Assembly (NCBI GenBank): GCA_013824485.1
Contig: PNNY01000003.1
Coordinates: 1-55,680 of the forward strand
DNA length: 55,680 bases
DNA from: Sideroxydans sp.
Lineage (GTDB): Bacteria > Pseudomonadota > Gammaproteobacteria > Burkholderiales > Gallionellaceae
Direction: 5' to 3'
This document shows positions 27,587-37,786 of this stretch, in pieces (the stretch's first letter is position 1; every line of letters starts with the position of its first letter). Position numbers and translations under genes: made by a program. The notes beneath the pieces were generated by a model. That model was given only the letters and a program-made list of their open reading frames with translations. It ran no database searches and was not told the DNA's origin.

Positions 27587-28273
27587 TTATGCTCGTTTGA
27601 CGAGTGGCAACACGCCCATCAGGTCAGGGATCACAGCATCCACGTTGAGTGTCTCGACGGGTTCGCCGTGGTTGTAACCGTAAGGCACGCAGATGATAGG
27701 ACAGCCCGCAGCACGTGCTGCTTGTGCATCGCTGAGGGAATCGCCGACCAACAGCAGTTGCTCGATAGGACAGCCGAAGAACTTCGCCGCATGCAGCAAA
27801 GGCATGGGGTGTGGCTTCTTCTCAGGCAGGGTATCGCCCGCCAACACGATGTCGAAGTATTTCGCCATACCGATGCCCTTGAGCAGCGGATTGGTGTAAC
27901 GCTCTACCTTGTTGGTGATGCAACCCAAACGGTAGCCCGCCGCCTTCATCGCATCCAAACCCGCGATCACGTTGGGGAACGGTTTGCTCTGCAACAACAG
28001 CTCGGTGTAGTGCTTCTCGAAGATGGGCAGTGCCTTGTCGAACAAGGCCGCATCCGGCTCGGCATGCATGTCGCCCGTGAGCGCACGCTTCACCAACCAG
28101 TGGATACCGTTGCCGATGTAGCTCATCAGCAGGTCTTGCGACACGGGCGCACGGCCCATGTCACGCAACATGCGGTTCGCCGATTCCGCCAACTCTGGCG
28201 CGGTATGCAGAAGCGTACCGTCCAGATCGATGACGATGGCCGCGACAGGAAGCGGGAAGTTTTTGAAACTCAT
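27587..28273 (-). CDS. gph: Phosphoglycolate phosphatase
   Basis: Protein of 228 residues, HAD superfamily. Nucleophile motif VIDLDGTLLHTAPEL, motif II TNKVERYTNP, and C-terminal LVGDSLSDAQAARAAG. Removes phosphate from 2-phosphoglycolate. It overlaps the rpe stop by one base (TAATG), a conserved betaproteobacterial pairing. Confidence 0.94.
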   Translation of the reverse strand: MSFKNFPLPVAAIVIDLDGTLLHTAPELAESANRMLRDMGRAPVSQDLLMSYIGNGIHWLVKRALTGDMHAEPDAALFDKALPIFEKHYTELLLQSKPFPNVIAGLDAMKAAGYRLGCITNKVERYTNPLLKGIGMAKYFDIVLAGDTLPEKKPHPMPLLHAAKFFGCPIEQLLLVGDSLSDAQAARAAGCPIICVPYGYNHGEPVETLNVDAVIPDLMGVLPLVKRA

Positions 28274-28962
28274 TACTTGCCGACCTTAGCCAACTCCGCA
28301 CGCATCTCAGCGATGATGGTGTTGTAGTGGTTCTTGTCAGCGGCGTTCTTCTTACCGAACACTGCGGAGCCCGCCACGAAAGTATCTACACCGGCTTCAG
28401 CCACTTCTTTGATGTTCGCTGGGCCAACGCCACCGTCGATCTCCAAACGGCACTTGTAACCACCAGCGTCGATCATCTTGCGCACGGCACGTGCCTTGTC
28501 TAACACATGAGGGATGAACTTTTGACCGCCAAAGCCTGGGTTCACAGACATCAACAGCACCATGTCCAACTTAGGCAATGTGTATTCCAAGATATCCAAA
28601 GGTGTCGCTGGGTTGAATACCAGACCGGCTTTGCAACCCAGCTCTTTGATGAGACCGATGGTGCGGTCGATGTGCTCAGAAGATTCTGGATGGAACGTGA
28701 TGTAGGTCGCACCTGCTTTTGCGAAGTCAGGGATGATGCGATCAACAGGCTTCACCATCAGGTGAACGTCGATGTCTGCCGTAACACCATGCTTGCGCAA
28801 TGCTTCGCAAACCAGAGGGCCGATGGTCAGGTTAGGCACGTAGTGGTTGTCCATCACGTCGAAGTGAACGATGTCGGCGCCAGAAGCGAGAACGTTGTCG
28901 ACTTCTTCGCCCAAGCGTGCAAAGTTAGCAGAGAGAATCGAAGGGGCGATCTGGTAGTCCAT
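28273..28962 (-). CDS. rpe: Ribulose-phosphate 3-epimerase
   Basis: Protein of 229 residues. Metal and catalytic residues in [43 protein letters not shown] and [10 protein letters not shown]. Interconverts ribulose-5-P and xylulose-5-P, thereby feeding the phosphoketolase encoded in this window. First gene of the long rpe-gph-trp series; divergent from apaG with 94 bp between starts. Confidence 0.97.
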   Translation of the reverse strand: MDYQIAPSILSANFARLGEEVDNVLASGADIVHFDVMDNHYVPNLTIGPLVCEALRKHGVTADIDVHLMVKPVDRIIPDFAKAGATYITFHPESSEHIDRTIGLIKELGCKAGLVFNPATPLDILEYTLPKLDMVLLMSVNPGFGGQKFIPHVLDKARAVRKMIDAGGYKCRLEIDGGVGPANIKEVAEAGVDTFVAGSAVFGKKNAADKNHYNTIIAEMRAELAKVGK

Positions 28963-29056
28963 GATTAGTCCTTAGAGTTTGAAATTTGGAAGCGGCATTT
29001 TACCCGAAACTCGCACCGTGCTTGTCATCGTGAGCAAAATACGGTGAAATGCGGCG

Positions 29057-29440
29057 ATGGAAGATATCAACCAATACAAGGTACACGTTGCCGTACAGGT
29101 ACGTTACCTCGCCGACCAGTCTGATGAGGCCGATAACCGCCACGTCTTCTCTTACACCATCACCATCACCAACCAAGGCGAGCACCCCGTGCAATTGCTG
29201 CATCGTCATTGGATCATCACCGATTCCAACAACCACGTGCAGGAAGTGAAAGGCAAAGGCGTGGTGGGCGAACAACCCATCATCAAGCCGGGCGACCACT
29301 TCGAATATTCCAGTGGCACGGTACTGGCGACACAGGTCGGTACCATGTCTGGCAGCTATCAGATGCAAGTGTTGGACGGCGGCATCTTCAACGTGCCGAT
29401 ACAGCAGTTCGTATTGAGCGTCCCGCGCGTGTTGCACTGA
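29057..29440 (+). CDS. apaG: ApaG protein
   Basis: Protein of 127 residues, single ApaG/FN3-like domain with the HRHWIITDSNNHVQEVKGKG and GEQPIIKPGDHFEYSSG motifs. Function is unsettled; linked to cobalt/magnesium efflux and stress phenotypes in enteric bacteria. Start ATG at 29057. Its TGA overlaps the mltA start (ATGA-type overlap at 29438-29442). Confidence 0.95.
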   Translation: MEDINQYKVHVAVQVRYLADQSDEADNRHVFSYTITITNQGEHPVQLLHRHWIITDSNNHVQEVKGKGVVGEQPIIKPGDHFEYSSGTVLATQVGTMSGSYQMQVLDGGIFNVPIQQFVLSVPRVLH

Positions 29441-30624
29441 TGAGTCGATTCCATTTCAGCAAATCGATATGGTTGATGGCATTCGCAGCGGTCTGGTTGT
29501 CGGCCTGCCAAGCCCCGCCCAAGCCACCCAAGATCGTAGTAGAACCACCCAAACCAGTGGGGAAACCCTCGCCTGATTATCTATTGAGTGATTGGACTAA
29601 ACTCCCAGATTGGTTATCGCAAGACCTACCTGCTTCTTGGCCCGCCCTACAACAAAGTTGTCGTGCCCTGCGGCTCAAACCAGTGTGGCTGCCCATCTGT
29701 GCTGCGGCTGAAAGGGTCGATAAAGAGGACCTGATGGCACAGCGCACCTTCTACGAGACATGGTTCACTCCCTATCAAGTGCTCAACCCAGACGGCACCG
29801 ACACCGGTCTCATTACTGGCTATTACGAACCCTTGCTCAAAGGTAGCCGCACACGCAGCGATCAATTCCCCTATGCCATCTACGCACCACCCGATGACAT
29901 GCTCGAAGTGGATATGAGCGAGTTGTTCCCGCAGTTCAGGGGCAAGATCGTACGCGCCCGTTTGCAGGGAAAGCGCGTCGTGCCCTATTTCAATCGCGCC
30001 GAGATCGACGCTGGACTAGCCACCGCCTTGCAAGGCAAAGAATTGTTCTACGTTGGAAATGCGGTGGAGTTGTTCTTCTTGCAGATACAAGGCTCGGGTC
30101 GCATCGAGTTGGAAGACGGCACACGTGCCAAGATCGGCTATGCGGAACAGAATGGTCATCCCTACGCTTCCATCGGTCGCAAGCTCATCGATATGGGTGA
30201 GATGAAACCGGAAGAAGCCTCCATGCAGGGCATCAAACGCTGGGCGGAACAGAATCCTGAGAAATTGGATGTCGTTTTGGGACACAACCCCAGCTATGTC
30301 TTCTTCCGCGAGCTACCTGACAACCTCTCCGGCCCGCTCGGCGCATTGGGCGTACCGCTCACCAACGAATACAGCATCGCCGTCGACCGCAACAGCGTCC
30401 CCCTCGGCGTGCCCGTCTTCCTCGCGTCCACCCAACCGAACAGCACTGAACCGCTCAACCGCCTCGTGTTCGCACAAGACACGGGCGGCGCCATCAAGGG
30501 CGCGGTGCGTGCGGATTTCTTCTGGGGATTCGGCGACATCGCCGGCAGCAAAGCGGGCCGCATGAGACAGAGCGGCCGTATGTGGGTATTGTTTCCTAAG
30601 GGTTCAGAGCCGACGTTGAATTAG
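29440..30624 (+). CDS. mltA: Membrane-bound lytic murein transglycosylase A
   Basis: Protein of 394 residues from the ATG at 29440. Lipoprotein signal with lipobox LSAC (Cys at residue 22 or so), Pro-rich linker (PPKPPKIVVEPPKPVG), then MltA and 3D domains: TGYYEPLLKGSRTRS, FLQIQGSGRIELEDG, and the C-terminal FAQDTGGAIKGAVRADFFWG with catalytic Asp. Cleaves peptidoglycan at the outer-membrane face. A longer frame to 29209 is just the apaG region read in another frame. Confidence 0.95.
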   Translation: MSRFHFSKSIWLMAFAAVWLSACQAPPKPPKIVVEPPKPVGKPSPDYLLSDWTKLPDWLSQDLPASWPALQQSCRALRLKPVWLPICAAAERVDKEDLMAQRTFYETWFTPYQVLNPDGTDTGLITGYYEPLLKGSRTRSDQFPYAIYAPPDDMLEVDMSELFPQFRGKIVRARLQGKRVVPYFNRAEIDAGLATALQGKELFYVGNAVELFFLQIQGSGRIELEDGTRAKIGYAEQNGHPYASIGRKLIDMGEMKPEEASMQGIKRWAEQNPEKLDVVLGHNPSYVFFRELPDNLSGPLGALGVPLTNEYSIAVDRNSVPLGVPVFLASTQPNSTEPLNRLVFAQDTGGAIKGAVRADFFWGFGDIAGSKAGRMRQSGRMWVLFPKGSEPTLN

Positions 30625-30643
30625 GCTTTAGCGGGAAAGGCCG

Positions 30644-30796
30644 TTAGTGCTTCTTGCCTGCTTTGGCTAACCGTAAAAATTGCGCCAATTCTTCGACCCA
30701 ACGCAAACGTTGCTCTGGCGTGAGCGCCTTGAATGCGCGCAAACGCTCATCACTCACGTAGTAGGTTCGATCACCTGAGTTGAAGGGTTGTTTCAT
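30644..30796 (-). CDS. Small protein of 50 residues coupled to the nucleotidyltransferase-like gene
   Basis: Reads MKQPFNSGDRTYYVSDERL, continues with a PEQRLRWVEEL helix and ends LAKAGKKH. The ATG overlaps the stop of the upstream gene (ATGA at 30793-30796), strongly suggesting co-translation. Codon pattern and the overlap argue that it is real. A small protein behind a lone nucleotidyltransferase is reminiscent of toxin-antitoxin or partner-protein pairs. No named domain recognised. Confidence 0.7.
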   Translation of the reverse strand: MKQPFNSGDRTYYVSDERLRAFKALTPEQRLRWVEELAQFLRLAKAGKKH

Positions 30797-31278
30797 ACTG
30801 CTTTCACCCTTTCAAGATGTTCAATATCTGACAGATCTATCGGACGACTTACCGCACGCTTAAGTGCGATCAAATCATCAATCGACACGACTTTGATCTC
30901 TGTGCCTGCCACATCGAATCTAACGGCACGCGCCATCATTCCCGAAAAATCCACGGGTGGAAACAGCAACACATCAATGGTCACACCGGCCAATTCAGGC
31001 GTACGTAAAGCGAATGCTTCGAGATGTCGGTTCGCTTGCCATTCACGCAATAGCGCGATATCGCTCAGCGATTCAAGAGGCACAGGAAGCACGGGCTTGA
31101 GCTCCAACTCCTTCGCCAACTCGATCAACGCATTCAGATTGACTGGATTCATCGCAACCGTGATATCCACATCCATCGTGGCCCGCTCCACACCATGCAA
31201 AGAAACGGCCAATCCGCCAATCAGTAGATAATCCACCTTGTGGCGATCCAACGCAGAGAAGAGTTTTAGATAGAACAT
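30793..31278 (-). CDS. Nucleotidyltransferase-like protein (AbiEii/MNT-type fold)
   Basis: Protein of 161 residues. DYLLIGGLAVSLHGVERATM followed by DVDI gives the GG...DxD pattern of polymerase-beta-type nucleotidyltransferases. The C-terminal part carries VVSIDDLIALKRA and ends IEHLERV, typical of small stand-alone NTases of antitoxin or type IV TA (AbiEii-like) neighbourhoods. A weak ribosome site precedes the ATG. 22 bp downstream of the FKBP gene on the same strand. Substrate unknown. Confidence 0.72.
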   Translation of the reverse strand: MFYLKLFSALDRHKVDYLLIGGLAVSLHGVERATMDVDITVAMNPVNLNALIELAKELELKPVLPVPLESLSDIALLREWQANRHLEAFALRTPELAGVTIDVLLFPPVDFSGMMARAVRFDVAGTEIKVVSIDDLIALKRAVSRPIDLSDIEHLERVKAV

Positions 31279-31300
31279 GCAGTCAGTCTATCAGTACGCC

Positions 31301-31759
31301 TTATTTGATTCCAATCAACTCCACATCGAACACCAGCGTCGCGTTCGGCGGAATGACACCACCTGCACCGCGGTTGCCGTAGCCCATCGCGGGCGGAATG
31401 ATGAGGGTGCGATTGCCGCCCACCTTCATGCCTTGCACGCCTTCATCCCATCCTTTGATGACTTCGCCAGCACCGAGTGAGAATTCGAACGGCGTGCCGC
31501 GATCACGTGAGCTATCGAACTTCTTGCCCTTGTTCTCCACACCCTTCGCGTCATACAGCCAACCCGTGTAATGCACGCTCACCTGTTGACCCGCTTTAGC
31601 CTCGGCACCTTCGCCCTTGGTCATGTCTTTCTTGATGAGTTCAGTCACGTTGCTAGTCTCCATAGGGGTGATGTCCTGCTGCGAGCAGGCGGTGGTGACA
31701 CAGGCTGCGGATAGCAGCAGCGCGAGTGACAGTTTGGAAATGTGGTTCAGCGCTGACAT
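31301..31759 (-). CDS. FKBP-type peptidyl-prolyl isomerase, lipoprotein
   Basis: Protein of 152 residues. Lipoprotein signal with lipobox TTAC and Cys about residue 25, then one FKBP domain: [67 protein letters not shown]. All the usual active-site aromatics and Asp are visible. Expected at the periplasmic face of the envelope. Starts where the upstream two-domain FKBP ends (TAA directly followed by ATG). Confidence 0.92.
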   Translation of the reverse strand: MSALNHISKLSLALLLSAACVTTACSQQDITPMETSNVTELIKKDMTKGEGAEAKAGQQVSVHYTGWLYDAKGVENKGKKFDSSRDRGTPFEFSLGAGEVIKGWDEGVQGMKVGGNRTLIIPPAMGYGNRGAGGVIPPNATLVFDVELIGIK

Positions 31760-32446
31760 TTATTCCACCGCCAACAGCTCGACCTCGAACACCAAGGTCG
31801 CGTTCGGCGGAATCACACCACCTGCACCGCGACGGCCATAGCCCATCTCAGGCGGGATGACCAAAGTACGTTGACCGCCGATCTTCATGCCTTGCACGCC
31901 CATGTCCCAACCTTGGATGACGCGCCCCATGCCGAGCGGGAATTCGAAGGGTTCGTCGCGGTCACGCGAGCTATCGAACTTCGTGCCTTTGTTCTCCGCT
32001 GCGTTCTTGTCGAACAACCAGCCGGTGTAATGCACCGTCACATGATGACCTTCCTGCGCCTCGTCACCTTCACCGACCTTGGTATCCACCATGTCGGTCT
32101 TGATGACCTTGAGCAGTTTCACATCGAACACCAACTTCGCGTTCGGCGGGATCACATCGCCCGCACCGCGTGCCCCATAACCCATCTCGGATGGGATGAC
32201 CAAGGTGCGCTCTCCGCCTTCCTGCATCCCAGCCACGCCCTCGTCCCAACCTTGGATGACACGGCCCCCACCGAGCGGAAAATCGAAGGGCTCGTTGCGG
32301 TCGAGCGAGCTGTCGAACTTCGCACCTTTGTTGTTTGGTGCGCTCTCGTCATACAGCCAGCCGGTGTAATGCACGATGACGGTTTGTCCGGCTTGCGCTA
32401 CTGCGCCTTCGCCTAGTTTGGTGTCGGTTTTGATGAGGGTGGTCAT
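31760..32446 (-). CDS. Cytoplasmic tandem FKBP-type peptidyl-prolyl isomerase
   Basis: Protein of 228 residues without signal peptide. Two consecutive FKBP domains, about residues 1-113 ([36 protein letters not shown]) and 117-228 ([36 protein letters not shown]). Both retain the catalytic-pocket residues. The two domains and the downstream lipoprotein domain are similar enough to be serial duplicates. Two-domain FKBPs of this kind occur in some betaproteobacteria. Confidence 0.92.
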   Translation of the reverse strand: MTTLIKTDTKLGEGAVAQAGQTVIVHYTGWLYDESAPNNKGAKFDSSLDRNEPFDFPLGGGRVIQGWDEGVAGMQEGGERTLVIPSEMGYGARGAGDVIPPNAKLVFDVKLLKVIKTDMVDTKVGEGDEAQEGHHVTVHYTGWLFDKNAAENKGTKFDSSRDRDEPFEFPLGMGRVIQGWDMGVQGMKIGGQRTLVIPPEMGYGRRGAGGVIPPNATLVFEVELLAVE

Positions 32447-32462
32447 TTCAAATTTCTTTCGG

Positions 32463-33305
32463 TTATTGTTGAACTTTAATTTTTAATATACGCGACATCA
32501 CATTTTCAAGTTTACGAACGTTCTTCTTCCGAACATTTTCCGATGTATGGAGTACACAGAAGAATATGAAATCCTCAAACTCTACAAATCCTGTGTACTC
32601 TATCTTGGTGCTTTCTGGCACTAATACTTCTCTCAATGAAACGGTCGCATCATCACGCCGAATAGTCGGGAGTAATTTGATTACTGCGGCAGCATTGTCA
32701 CTCAATAGGTTTTTCTTTTGAATTTCAAGCAAATCCTGAAGAGACTCTTTGTTTTTTGTTTTATCCCAAAAATTTATATACATAAACTCACAGGAATGCA
32801 TCGCATCTTCAAGCGTAATACCTTGTTGGTGCATAACAGCCAACCATGCGCCAGTTCTACGCGCATCAATTACCCAACCAAACGGCGCCGGCAACAACAC
32901 GCCATTTTTTCCCGCAAAAGGAAATGCACAATGGCCTTGGTATTGCTGAAGGTCCTCAAAATTAAGGATATCAAGCTCAACATCTGAAGTCCCATAGTGA
33001 GCTCTGTTTAGTGCAGCTTCTGTAAAGCCAACTTTAGTAATCAAAAGGCCTTTATGAGCCCCAATGTCCTCAAGCATTCCTACAAATGAGTCGACAGCCT
33101 TCACATCAACCTTTGACTGAAAATATTTCCCATCGACAACAATTGTCATGCGATTGCCAGCTACATAATCCTCAATAAGAACATCACATTGGCGGTCTGT
33201 TTTGGAATATCGCCCTAGACGAAAAATATTATGTGAAATTTCTGCCTTAGGATATTCCGCCTTAAATATTGCATAAATTTCTTTTTCATATTGCTTCCAG
33301 TCCAT
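32463..33305 (-). CDS. Mrr-like restriction endonuclease-fold protein
   Basis: Protein of 280 residues from the ATG at 33305. Residues about 15-115 read as an Mrr-type nuclease domain: [20 protein letters not shown], then [21 protein letters not shown], i.e. Asp...D-G-K on the central strand followed by a helix with a hydrophobic [20 protein letters not shown] strand. The C-terminal half has a conserved-looking [16 protein letters not shown] segment. Low GC, unlike metH, suggesting transfer. Possible type IV restriction or repair role; no methylase nearby. Confidence 0.68.
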   Translation of the reverse strand: MDWKQYEKEIYAIFKAEYPKAEISHNIFRLGRYSKTDRQCDVLIEDYVAGNRMTIVVDGKYFQSKVDVKAVDSFVGMLEDIGAHKGLLITKVGFTEAALNRAHYGTSDVELDILNFEDLQQYQGHCAFPFAGKNGVLLPAPFGWVIDARRTGAWLAVMHQQGITLEDAMHSCEFMYINFWDKTKNKESLQDLLEIQKKNLLSDNAAAVIKLLPTIRRDDATVSLREVLVPESTKIEYTGFVEFEDFIFFCVLHTSENVRKKNVRKLENVMSRILKIKVQQ

Positions 33306-33322
33306 CGCAATACCTTTAAACG

Positions 33323-36300
33323 TTAGTAACTCAACACCGGCGCCAACCACCGCTCCGCCTCTTCCACCGTCCAGCCCTTGCGCTTGGCGTAATCCGCCAC
33401 CTGATCCTTGTCCACCTTGCCGGTGGCGAAGTACTGCGCCTGCGGATGCGAGAAGTAGAAGCCGCTGACGGCTGCGGTGGGCAGCATGGCGAAGCTGTCG
33501 GTGAGGGTGATGCCTGCATTTCGTGGTGCTTGCAGTAGCTCGAACAACGGCGCTTTCTCGCTATGCTCGGGGCAGGCGGGATAGCCGGGCGCGGGGCGGA
33601 TGCCGCGATATTTCTCGGCGATGATGTCGTCGTTGCTCAATGTCTCATCGGCGGCATAGCCCCAGAACTCGCGGCGCACGCGCAGGTGCAGGTGTTCGGC
33701 GAAGGCTTCGGCCAATCGATCGGCCAGTGCCTTCAACATGATGGCGCTGTAGTCGTCGTTCTGCTTTTCGAACTCCGCCACGCGCGCGTCGATACCAAGA
33801 CCCGTGGTGACAGCGAAGCCACCGATGTAGTCCTTCACGCCGCTCGTCTTCGGTGCGATGTAATCGGCCAAACAGTAGTTAGGGATGTCGGCTGGCTTCT
33901 TGGTCTGCTGGCGTAGGTTGTGCCACGTCATCGCCACGTTGTTGCGCTTGTCGTCGGTGTAGATCTCGATGTCGTCGCTGTTCACTGAGTTGGCGGGGAA
34001 CAAGCCGAACACGGCGTTGGCGCTGAGCCATTTTTCTTTGACGATCTGCTTCAACATGGCTTGTGCATCAGCGAACAATTTGCGCGCTTCCTCGCCCACT
34101 ACTTCGTCTTGCAGAATCTTCGGATAACGCCCCGCCAGTTCCCAAGCTTGGAAGAACGGCGTCCAATCAATGTAGTCAACCAAAATTTCCAGGGGATAGT
34201 TCTCCAGCTTCTGCACACCGAGTAGCTTGGGTTTGGGTGGCGAGACCTTCTTCCAATCGGTCTTCACGCCATGCTTGCGCGCTTCTGCCAACGAGACATA
34301 ACTCGCCTTGCCCTTCTTGCCTTCGTGTTGCTCACGTGCGGCTTGGTAGTCGGCTTTGATCTCGGCCACGTAATCGTCGTGCAGGGTGTCGCTCAACAAG
34401 TTGCTGCACACGCCCACGGCGCGTGAGGCATCGGTGACGTACACCACGGAACCGCTCGGATAGTTCGGCTCGATCTTGACGGCGGTGTGGATGCGCGAGG
34501 TGGTGGCGCCGCCGATGAGCAGGGGAATCTTGAAGCCTTGGCGTTCCATCTCTTTCGCCACGTGCGCCATCTCTTCCAATGAAGGCGTGATGAGACCGGA
34601 CAAGCCGATGATGTCGGCCTTGTGATCGCGCGCAGTGTCCAATATCTGTTGGCACGGCACCATCACGCCCATGTTCACCACTTCGAAGTTGTTGCACTGC
34701 AACACCACGGTGACGATGTTCTTACCGATGTCGTGCACGTCGCCCTTCACTGTCGCCATCACGATCTTGCCCTTGGTGCTGGTGTCGCCGGAGCGTAGTT
34801 TCTCCGCTTCGATGTAGGGGATGAGGTGTGCCACGGCTTGCTTCATCACGCGCGCCGATTTCACCACCTGCGGCAGGAACATCTTGCCCGCACCGAACAG
34901 ATCGCCGACCACGTTCATGCCGGTCATCAACGGACCTTCGATCACTTCGACGGGGAACTTGGCTTGTAGGCGCGCTTCTTCGGTGTCTTCCACGATGTAG
35001 GTGGTGATGCCGCGCACCAGTGCATGGGTGAGACGCTCTTGCACCGTGCCTTTGCGCCATTCCAGATCTTCGACCTGTTCCTTGCCGCCGCCTTTGAAGT
35101 TCTCGGCCAGTTGCACCAGCTTCTCGCCCGCGTCGGGGTGACGGTTCAACACCACGTCTTCCACCGCGTTGCGCAAGTCCTTCGGCAATTCTTCGTACAC
35201 GCCGAGCTGACCGGCGTTGACGATGCCCATGTTCATGCCCGCTTTGATGGCGTGATACAGGAACACGGTGTGGATGGCCTCGCGCACAGGCTCGTTGCCA
35301 CGGAAGGAGAACGAGACGTTGGACACACCGCCGCTCACCTTGGCATAGGGCAGGTTCTTACGTATCCACGCAGTCGCTTCGATGAAGTCCACGGCGTAGT
35401 TGTTGTGCTCTTCGATGCCGGTGGCGATAGCGAAGATGTTCGGATCGAAGATGATGTCCTCGGGCGGGAAGCCGACCTTGTTCACGAGGATGTCGTAGCT
35501 GCGTTTGCAGATGTCGATCTTGCGTTTATAGGTGTCGGCTTGACCTGCTTCGTCGAACGCCATCACTACCGCTGCCGCACCGTATTGGCGCACCAGCGTG
35601 GCGTATTTGATGAAGTTCTCTTCGCCCTCTTTGAGCGAGATAGAGTTGACGATGGACTTGCCCTGCACGCACTTCAAACCCGCCTCGATGATGCTCCACT
35701 TGGAGGAGTCGATCATCAGCGGCACTTTGGAGATGTCCGGTTCGGAGGCGATGAGGTTGAGGAACTTCACCATCGCGGCTTCGCCATCCAACATGGCTTC
35801 GTCCATGTTCACGTCGATGACTTGCGCACCCGTCTCCACCTGCTGCTTGGCGACTTCCAGCGCTTCGTCGTATTTACCTTCCAGCACCAGTCGTTTGAAT
35901 TTGGCCGAACCAGTGACGTTGGCGCGCTCGCCCACGTTGACGAAGAGCGAACCTTCGCCGATGTTGAACGGCTCTAATCCAGACAAACGACACTCGACCG
36001 GATTGCTCGGCACTTTGCGCGGCGGGATGTCTTTGACAACGTCGGCAATGGCTTTGATGAACGCAGGCGACGTGCCGCAGCAACCGCCGATGATGTTGAG
36101 GAAACCACTCTGCGCCCACTCTTTGATGTGGCCGGACATGTTCTCCGGTGTGTCGTCGTAGCCTGTCTCCGCCAAGGGATTGGGCAGACCTGCGTTGGGG
36201 TGGGCACTCACGTAACAGTTGGCGACGCGCGACATCTCTTGCACGTACTGGCGCAGTTCTTCCGCACCGAGGGCGCAGTTCAAGCCGATGGAGATGGGGT

Positions 36301-37009
36301 TGGCGTGCGCTAGCGAGTTGTAGAAGGCTTCGGTCACTTGCCCAGTCAGCGTACGCCCCGAGGCATCGGTGATGGTGCCGGAAATCATGATGGGCAACTC
36401 AGTGCCGCACTCGGCGAACACCGACTTCACCGCAAAGATAGCGGCTTTGGCGTTCAGTGTGTCGAAGATGGTCTCGATGAGGATGAGGTCAGAACCGCCA
36501 TCCATCAGGCCGCGCGTCGCATCGGAATAATCTGCCACCAGTTGGTCGAAGCTGATATTGCGCGCGGAGGGATCGTTCACATCGGGCGAGATGGTCGCGG
36601 TCTTATCCGTAGGGCCGAGCACACCTGCCACGAAGCGCGGTTTGTCCGCCGTGGCATATTGGTCGCAAGCTTCACGAGCGACACGCGCACCGGCGACATT
36701 CAACTCGTAATTGAGTGATTCCATCCCGTAGGCTTTCAGCGTCGTCGCGTTTGCGCCGAAAGTGTTGGTCTCGATGATGTCCGCGCCCGCTTCCAAATAT
36801 TCGCAGTGGATGGCTTTGATGACTTCAGGCTTGGTGATGACCAACAGGTCGTTGTTGCCCTTGAGGTCGCGATGCCAATCGGCAAAACGTGAGCCGCGAT
36901 AGTCCTTCTCGCCCAGCTTGTAACGCTGGATCATGGTGCCCATGGCACCGTCCAGAATGAGGATGCGCTGTTGCAGGAGCTGTTCGAAGCGAGAAGGTTT
37001 TTTGTTCAT
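33323..37009 (-). CDS. metH: Cobalamin-dependent methionine synthase
   Basis: Protein of 1228 residues, full length. Domains in order: homocysteine methyltransferase with zinc Cys ([14 protein letters not shown]), pterin-binding ([19 protein letters not shown]), cobalamin cap and B12-binding domain with [10 protein letters not shown] (His ligand near 760), and AdoMet reactivation domain ([15 protein letters not shown]). Methylates homocysteine with 5-methyltetrahydrofolate. Only 39 bp separates its start from ccdB, so it may be transcribed from the ccdAB promoter as well as its own. No cobalamin riboswitch is evident in that gap. Confidence 0.97.
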   Translation of the reverse strand: MNKKPSRFEQLLQQRILILDGAMGTMIQRYKLGEKDYRGSRFADWHRDLKGNNDLLVITKPEVIKAIHCEYLEAGADIIETNTFGANATTLKAYGMESLNYELNVAGARVAREACDQYATADKPRFVAGVLGPTDKTATISPDVNDPSARNISFDQLVADYSDATRGLMDGGSDLILIETIFDTLNAKAAIFAVKSVFAECGTELPIMISGTITDASGRTLTGQVTEAFYNSLAHANPISIGLNCALGAEELRQYVQEMSRVANCYVSAHPNAGLPNPLAETGYDDTPENMSGHIKEWAQSGFLNIIGGCCGTSPAFIKAIADVVKDIPPRKVPSNPVECRLSGLEPFNIGEGSLFVNVGERANVTGSAKFKRLVLEGKYDEALEVAKQQVETGAQVIDVNMDEAMLDGEAAMVKFLNLIASEPDISKVPLMIDSSKWSIIEAGLKCVQGKSIVNSISLKEGEENFIKYATLVRQYGAAAVVMAFDEAGQADTYKRKIDICKRSYDILVNKVGFPPEDIIFDPNIFAIATGIEEHNNYAVDFIEATAWIRKNLPYAKVSGGVSNVSFSFRGNEPVREAIHTVFLYHAIKAGMNMGIVNAGQLGVYEELPKDLRNAVEDVVLNRHPDAGEKLVQLAENFKGGGKEQVEDLEWRKGTVQERLTHALVRGITTYIVEDTEEARLQAKFPVEVIEGPLMTGMNVVGDLFGAGKMFLPQVVKSARVMKQAVAHLIPYIEAEKLRSGDTSTKGKIVMATVKGDVHDIGKNIVTVVLQCNNFEVVNMGVMVPCQQILDTARDHKADIIGLSGLITPSLEEMAHVAKEMERQGFKIPLLIGGATTSRIHTAVKIEPNYPSGSVVYVTDASRAVGVCSNLLSDTLHDDYVAEIKADYQAAREQHEGKKGKASYVSLAEARKHGVKTDWKKVSPPKPKLLGVQKLENYPLEILVDYIDWTPFFQAWELAGRYPKILQDEVVGEEARKLFADAQAMLKQIVKEKWLSANAVFGLFPANSVNSDDIEIYTDDKRNNVAMTWHNLRQQTKKPADIPNYCLADYIAPKTSGVKDYIGGFAVTTGLGIDARVAEFEKQNDDYSAIMLKALADRLAEAFAEHLHLRVRREFWGYAADETLSNDDIIAEKYRGIRPAPGYPACPEHSEKAPLFELLQAPRNAGITLTDSFAMLPTAAVSGFYFSHPQAQYFATGKVDKDQVADYAKRKGWTVEEAERWLAPVLSY

Positions 37010-37048
37010 GGTTTGTGATTTCTAATAAATATTCTGTACGGTTCTGCT

Positions 37049-37363
37049 TCAGATCCCAGCAAAGACCAGATCGAGTGCCGCGATGATCTCATCGCGCTTG
37101 CTCTTTAGCGACGTGACTTTGTCGCCCAATGCACGCATCGGTAGACCCGCCAATTCGGCTGTGGATAGGACGACCGTTTCGCCTTTGACTTTGAATCTGA
37201 GATGGAGCCCCTTGACCGATTTGCCCATCTCTTCTTCACGTACTAAGGGCACGATGACCCGCGTGTTCAAACTATCGAGCAGATCAGCCTGCACATTCAA
37301 GTAGTAGGGAATGGCTTTATTGGTGGCGGGATTTGGATTCAGATACACATCGAACTGCGCCAT
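37049..37363 (-). CDS. ccdB: CcdB-type toxin
   Basis: Protein of 104 residues, family length about 100. Starts MAQFDVYLNPNPATNKAIPY, with YYLNVQADLLDSLNTRVIVP and a C-terminal DKVTSLKSKRDEIIAALDLV helix, typical of CcdB that poisons DNA gyrase. Start overlaps the antitoxin stop by one base, the usual toxin-antitoxin arrangement. Confidence 0.9.
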   Translation of the reverse strand: MAQFDVYLNPNPATNKAIPYYLNVQADLLDSLNTRVIVPLVREEEMGKSVKGLHLRFKVKGETVVLSTAELAGLPMRALGDKVTSLKSKRDEIIAALDLVFAGI

Positions 37364-37611
37364 CAGAATCTCCTCAATCCTTCACTGAAGACGCCATCCT
37401 TTTCAATTCGTTCATTGTAGGCAGCGATCGCCTCCGCATTCTCGGCCAACCATTGTTGCTCCTTGGCCTTGCGCACCAACTCCGACAAATATCCTTCAAC
37501 CTGTTGTGATAGGTTGATGTTCAACTCTTTCGCTTGTCGTAGCAGATCGGAATTGATGCTGAGGTTGGTCGCCTTTTTGGGTGCGGATGTGTCGAAGTGC
37601 AGGGTGGACAT
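37363..37611 (-). CDS. ccdA: CcdA-type antitoxin
   Basis: Protein of 82 residues from the ATG at 37611, preceded by GGAGG at 6-8 nt. RHH-type N-terminus KKATNLSINSDLLRQAKELN, then the toxin-binding tail QQWLAENAEAIAAYNERI and KDGVFSEGLRRF, which are characteristic of CcdA. It neutralises CcdB and represses the operon with it; the operator lies just upstream. Confidence 0.9.
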   Translation of the reverse strand: MSTLHFDTSAPKKATNLSINSDLLRQAKELNINLSQQVEGYLSELVRKAKEQQWLAENAEAIAAYNERIEKDGVFSEGLRRF

Positions 37612-37627
37612 GATGGCCTCCATGATT

Positions 37628-37665
37628 GATGCGCATATTATATGCGCATCCAAAGACATCATCAA
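37628..37665 (-). promoter_or_regulatory. ccdAB promoter embedded in a perfect palindromic operator
   Basis: GATGCGCATA-TTA-TATGCGCATC (37628-37650) is a perfect 10-3-10 inverted repeat. On minus its centre contains TATAAT (37642-37637), an ideal -10, and TTGATG (37665-37660) is 17 bp upstream as a -35. The ccdA start is 26 bp downstream of the -10. A palindrome over the -10 fits autorepression by CcdA/CcdB. In the rest of the 37666-37786 gap I see only the trpB leader. Confidence 0.85.
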
Positions 37666-37786
37666 TTACTCAAATATTCCGCTCACCTGCTGTAAAACCC
37701 TCAGGCAAGTGCAGTAGACTTTGTCCCCGTAGCAATCAACGCCATCAGCGCAGTTCTTCTATAACGATAAAAGTGGGGAGAAAGAT

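Noticed and set aside
29209-29439. N-terminal extension of mltA inside apaG
   Set aside because: The lipoprotein signal begins at 29440; the extension is apaG in another frame.
35024-35977. Open frame of 317 residues on plus, opposite metH
   Set aside because: Antisense to the pterin and cobalamin domains of metH; composition-driven with His/Val/Asp-rich nonsense.
37010-37048. Cobalamin riboswitch before metH
   Set aside because: The gap is only 39 bp, too short for one.
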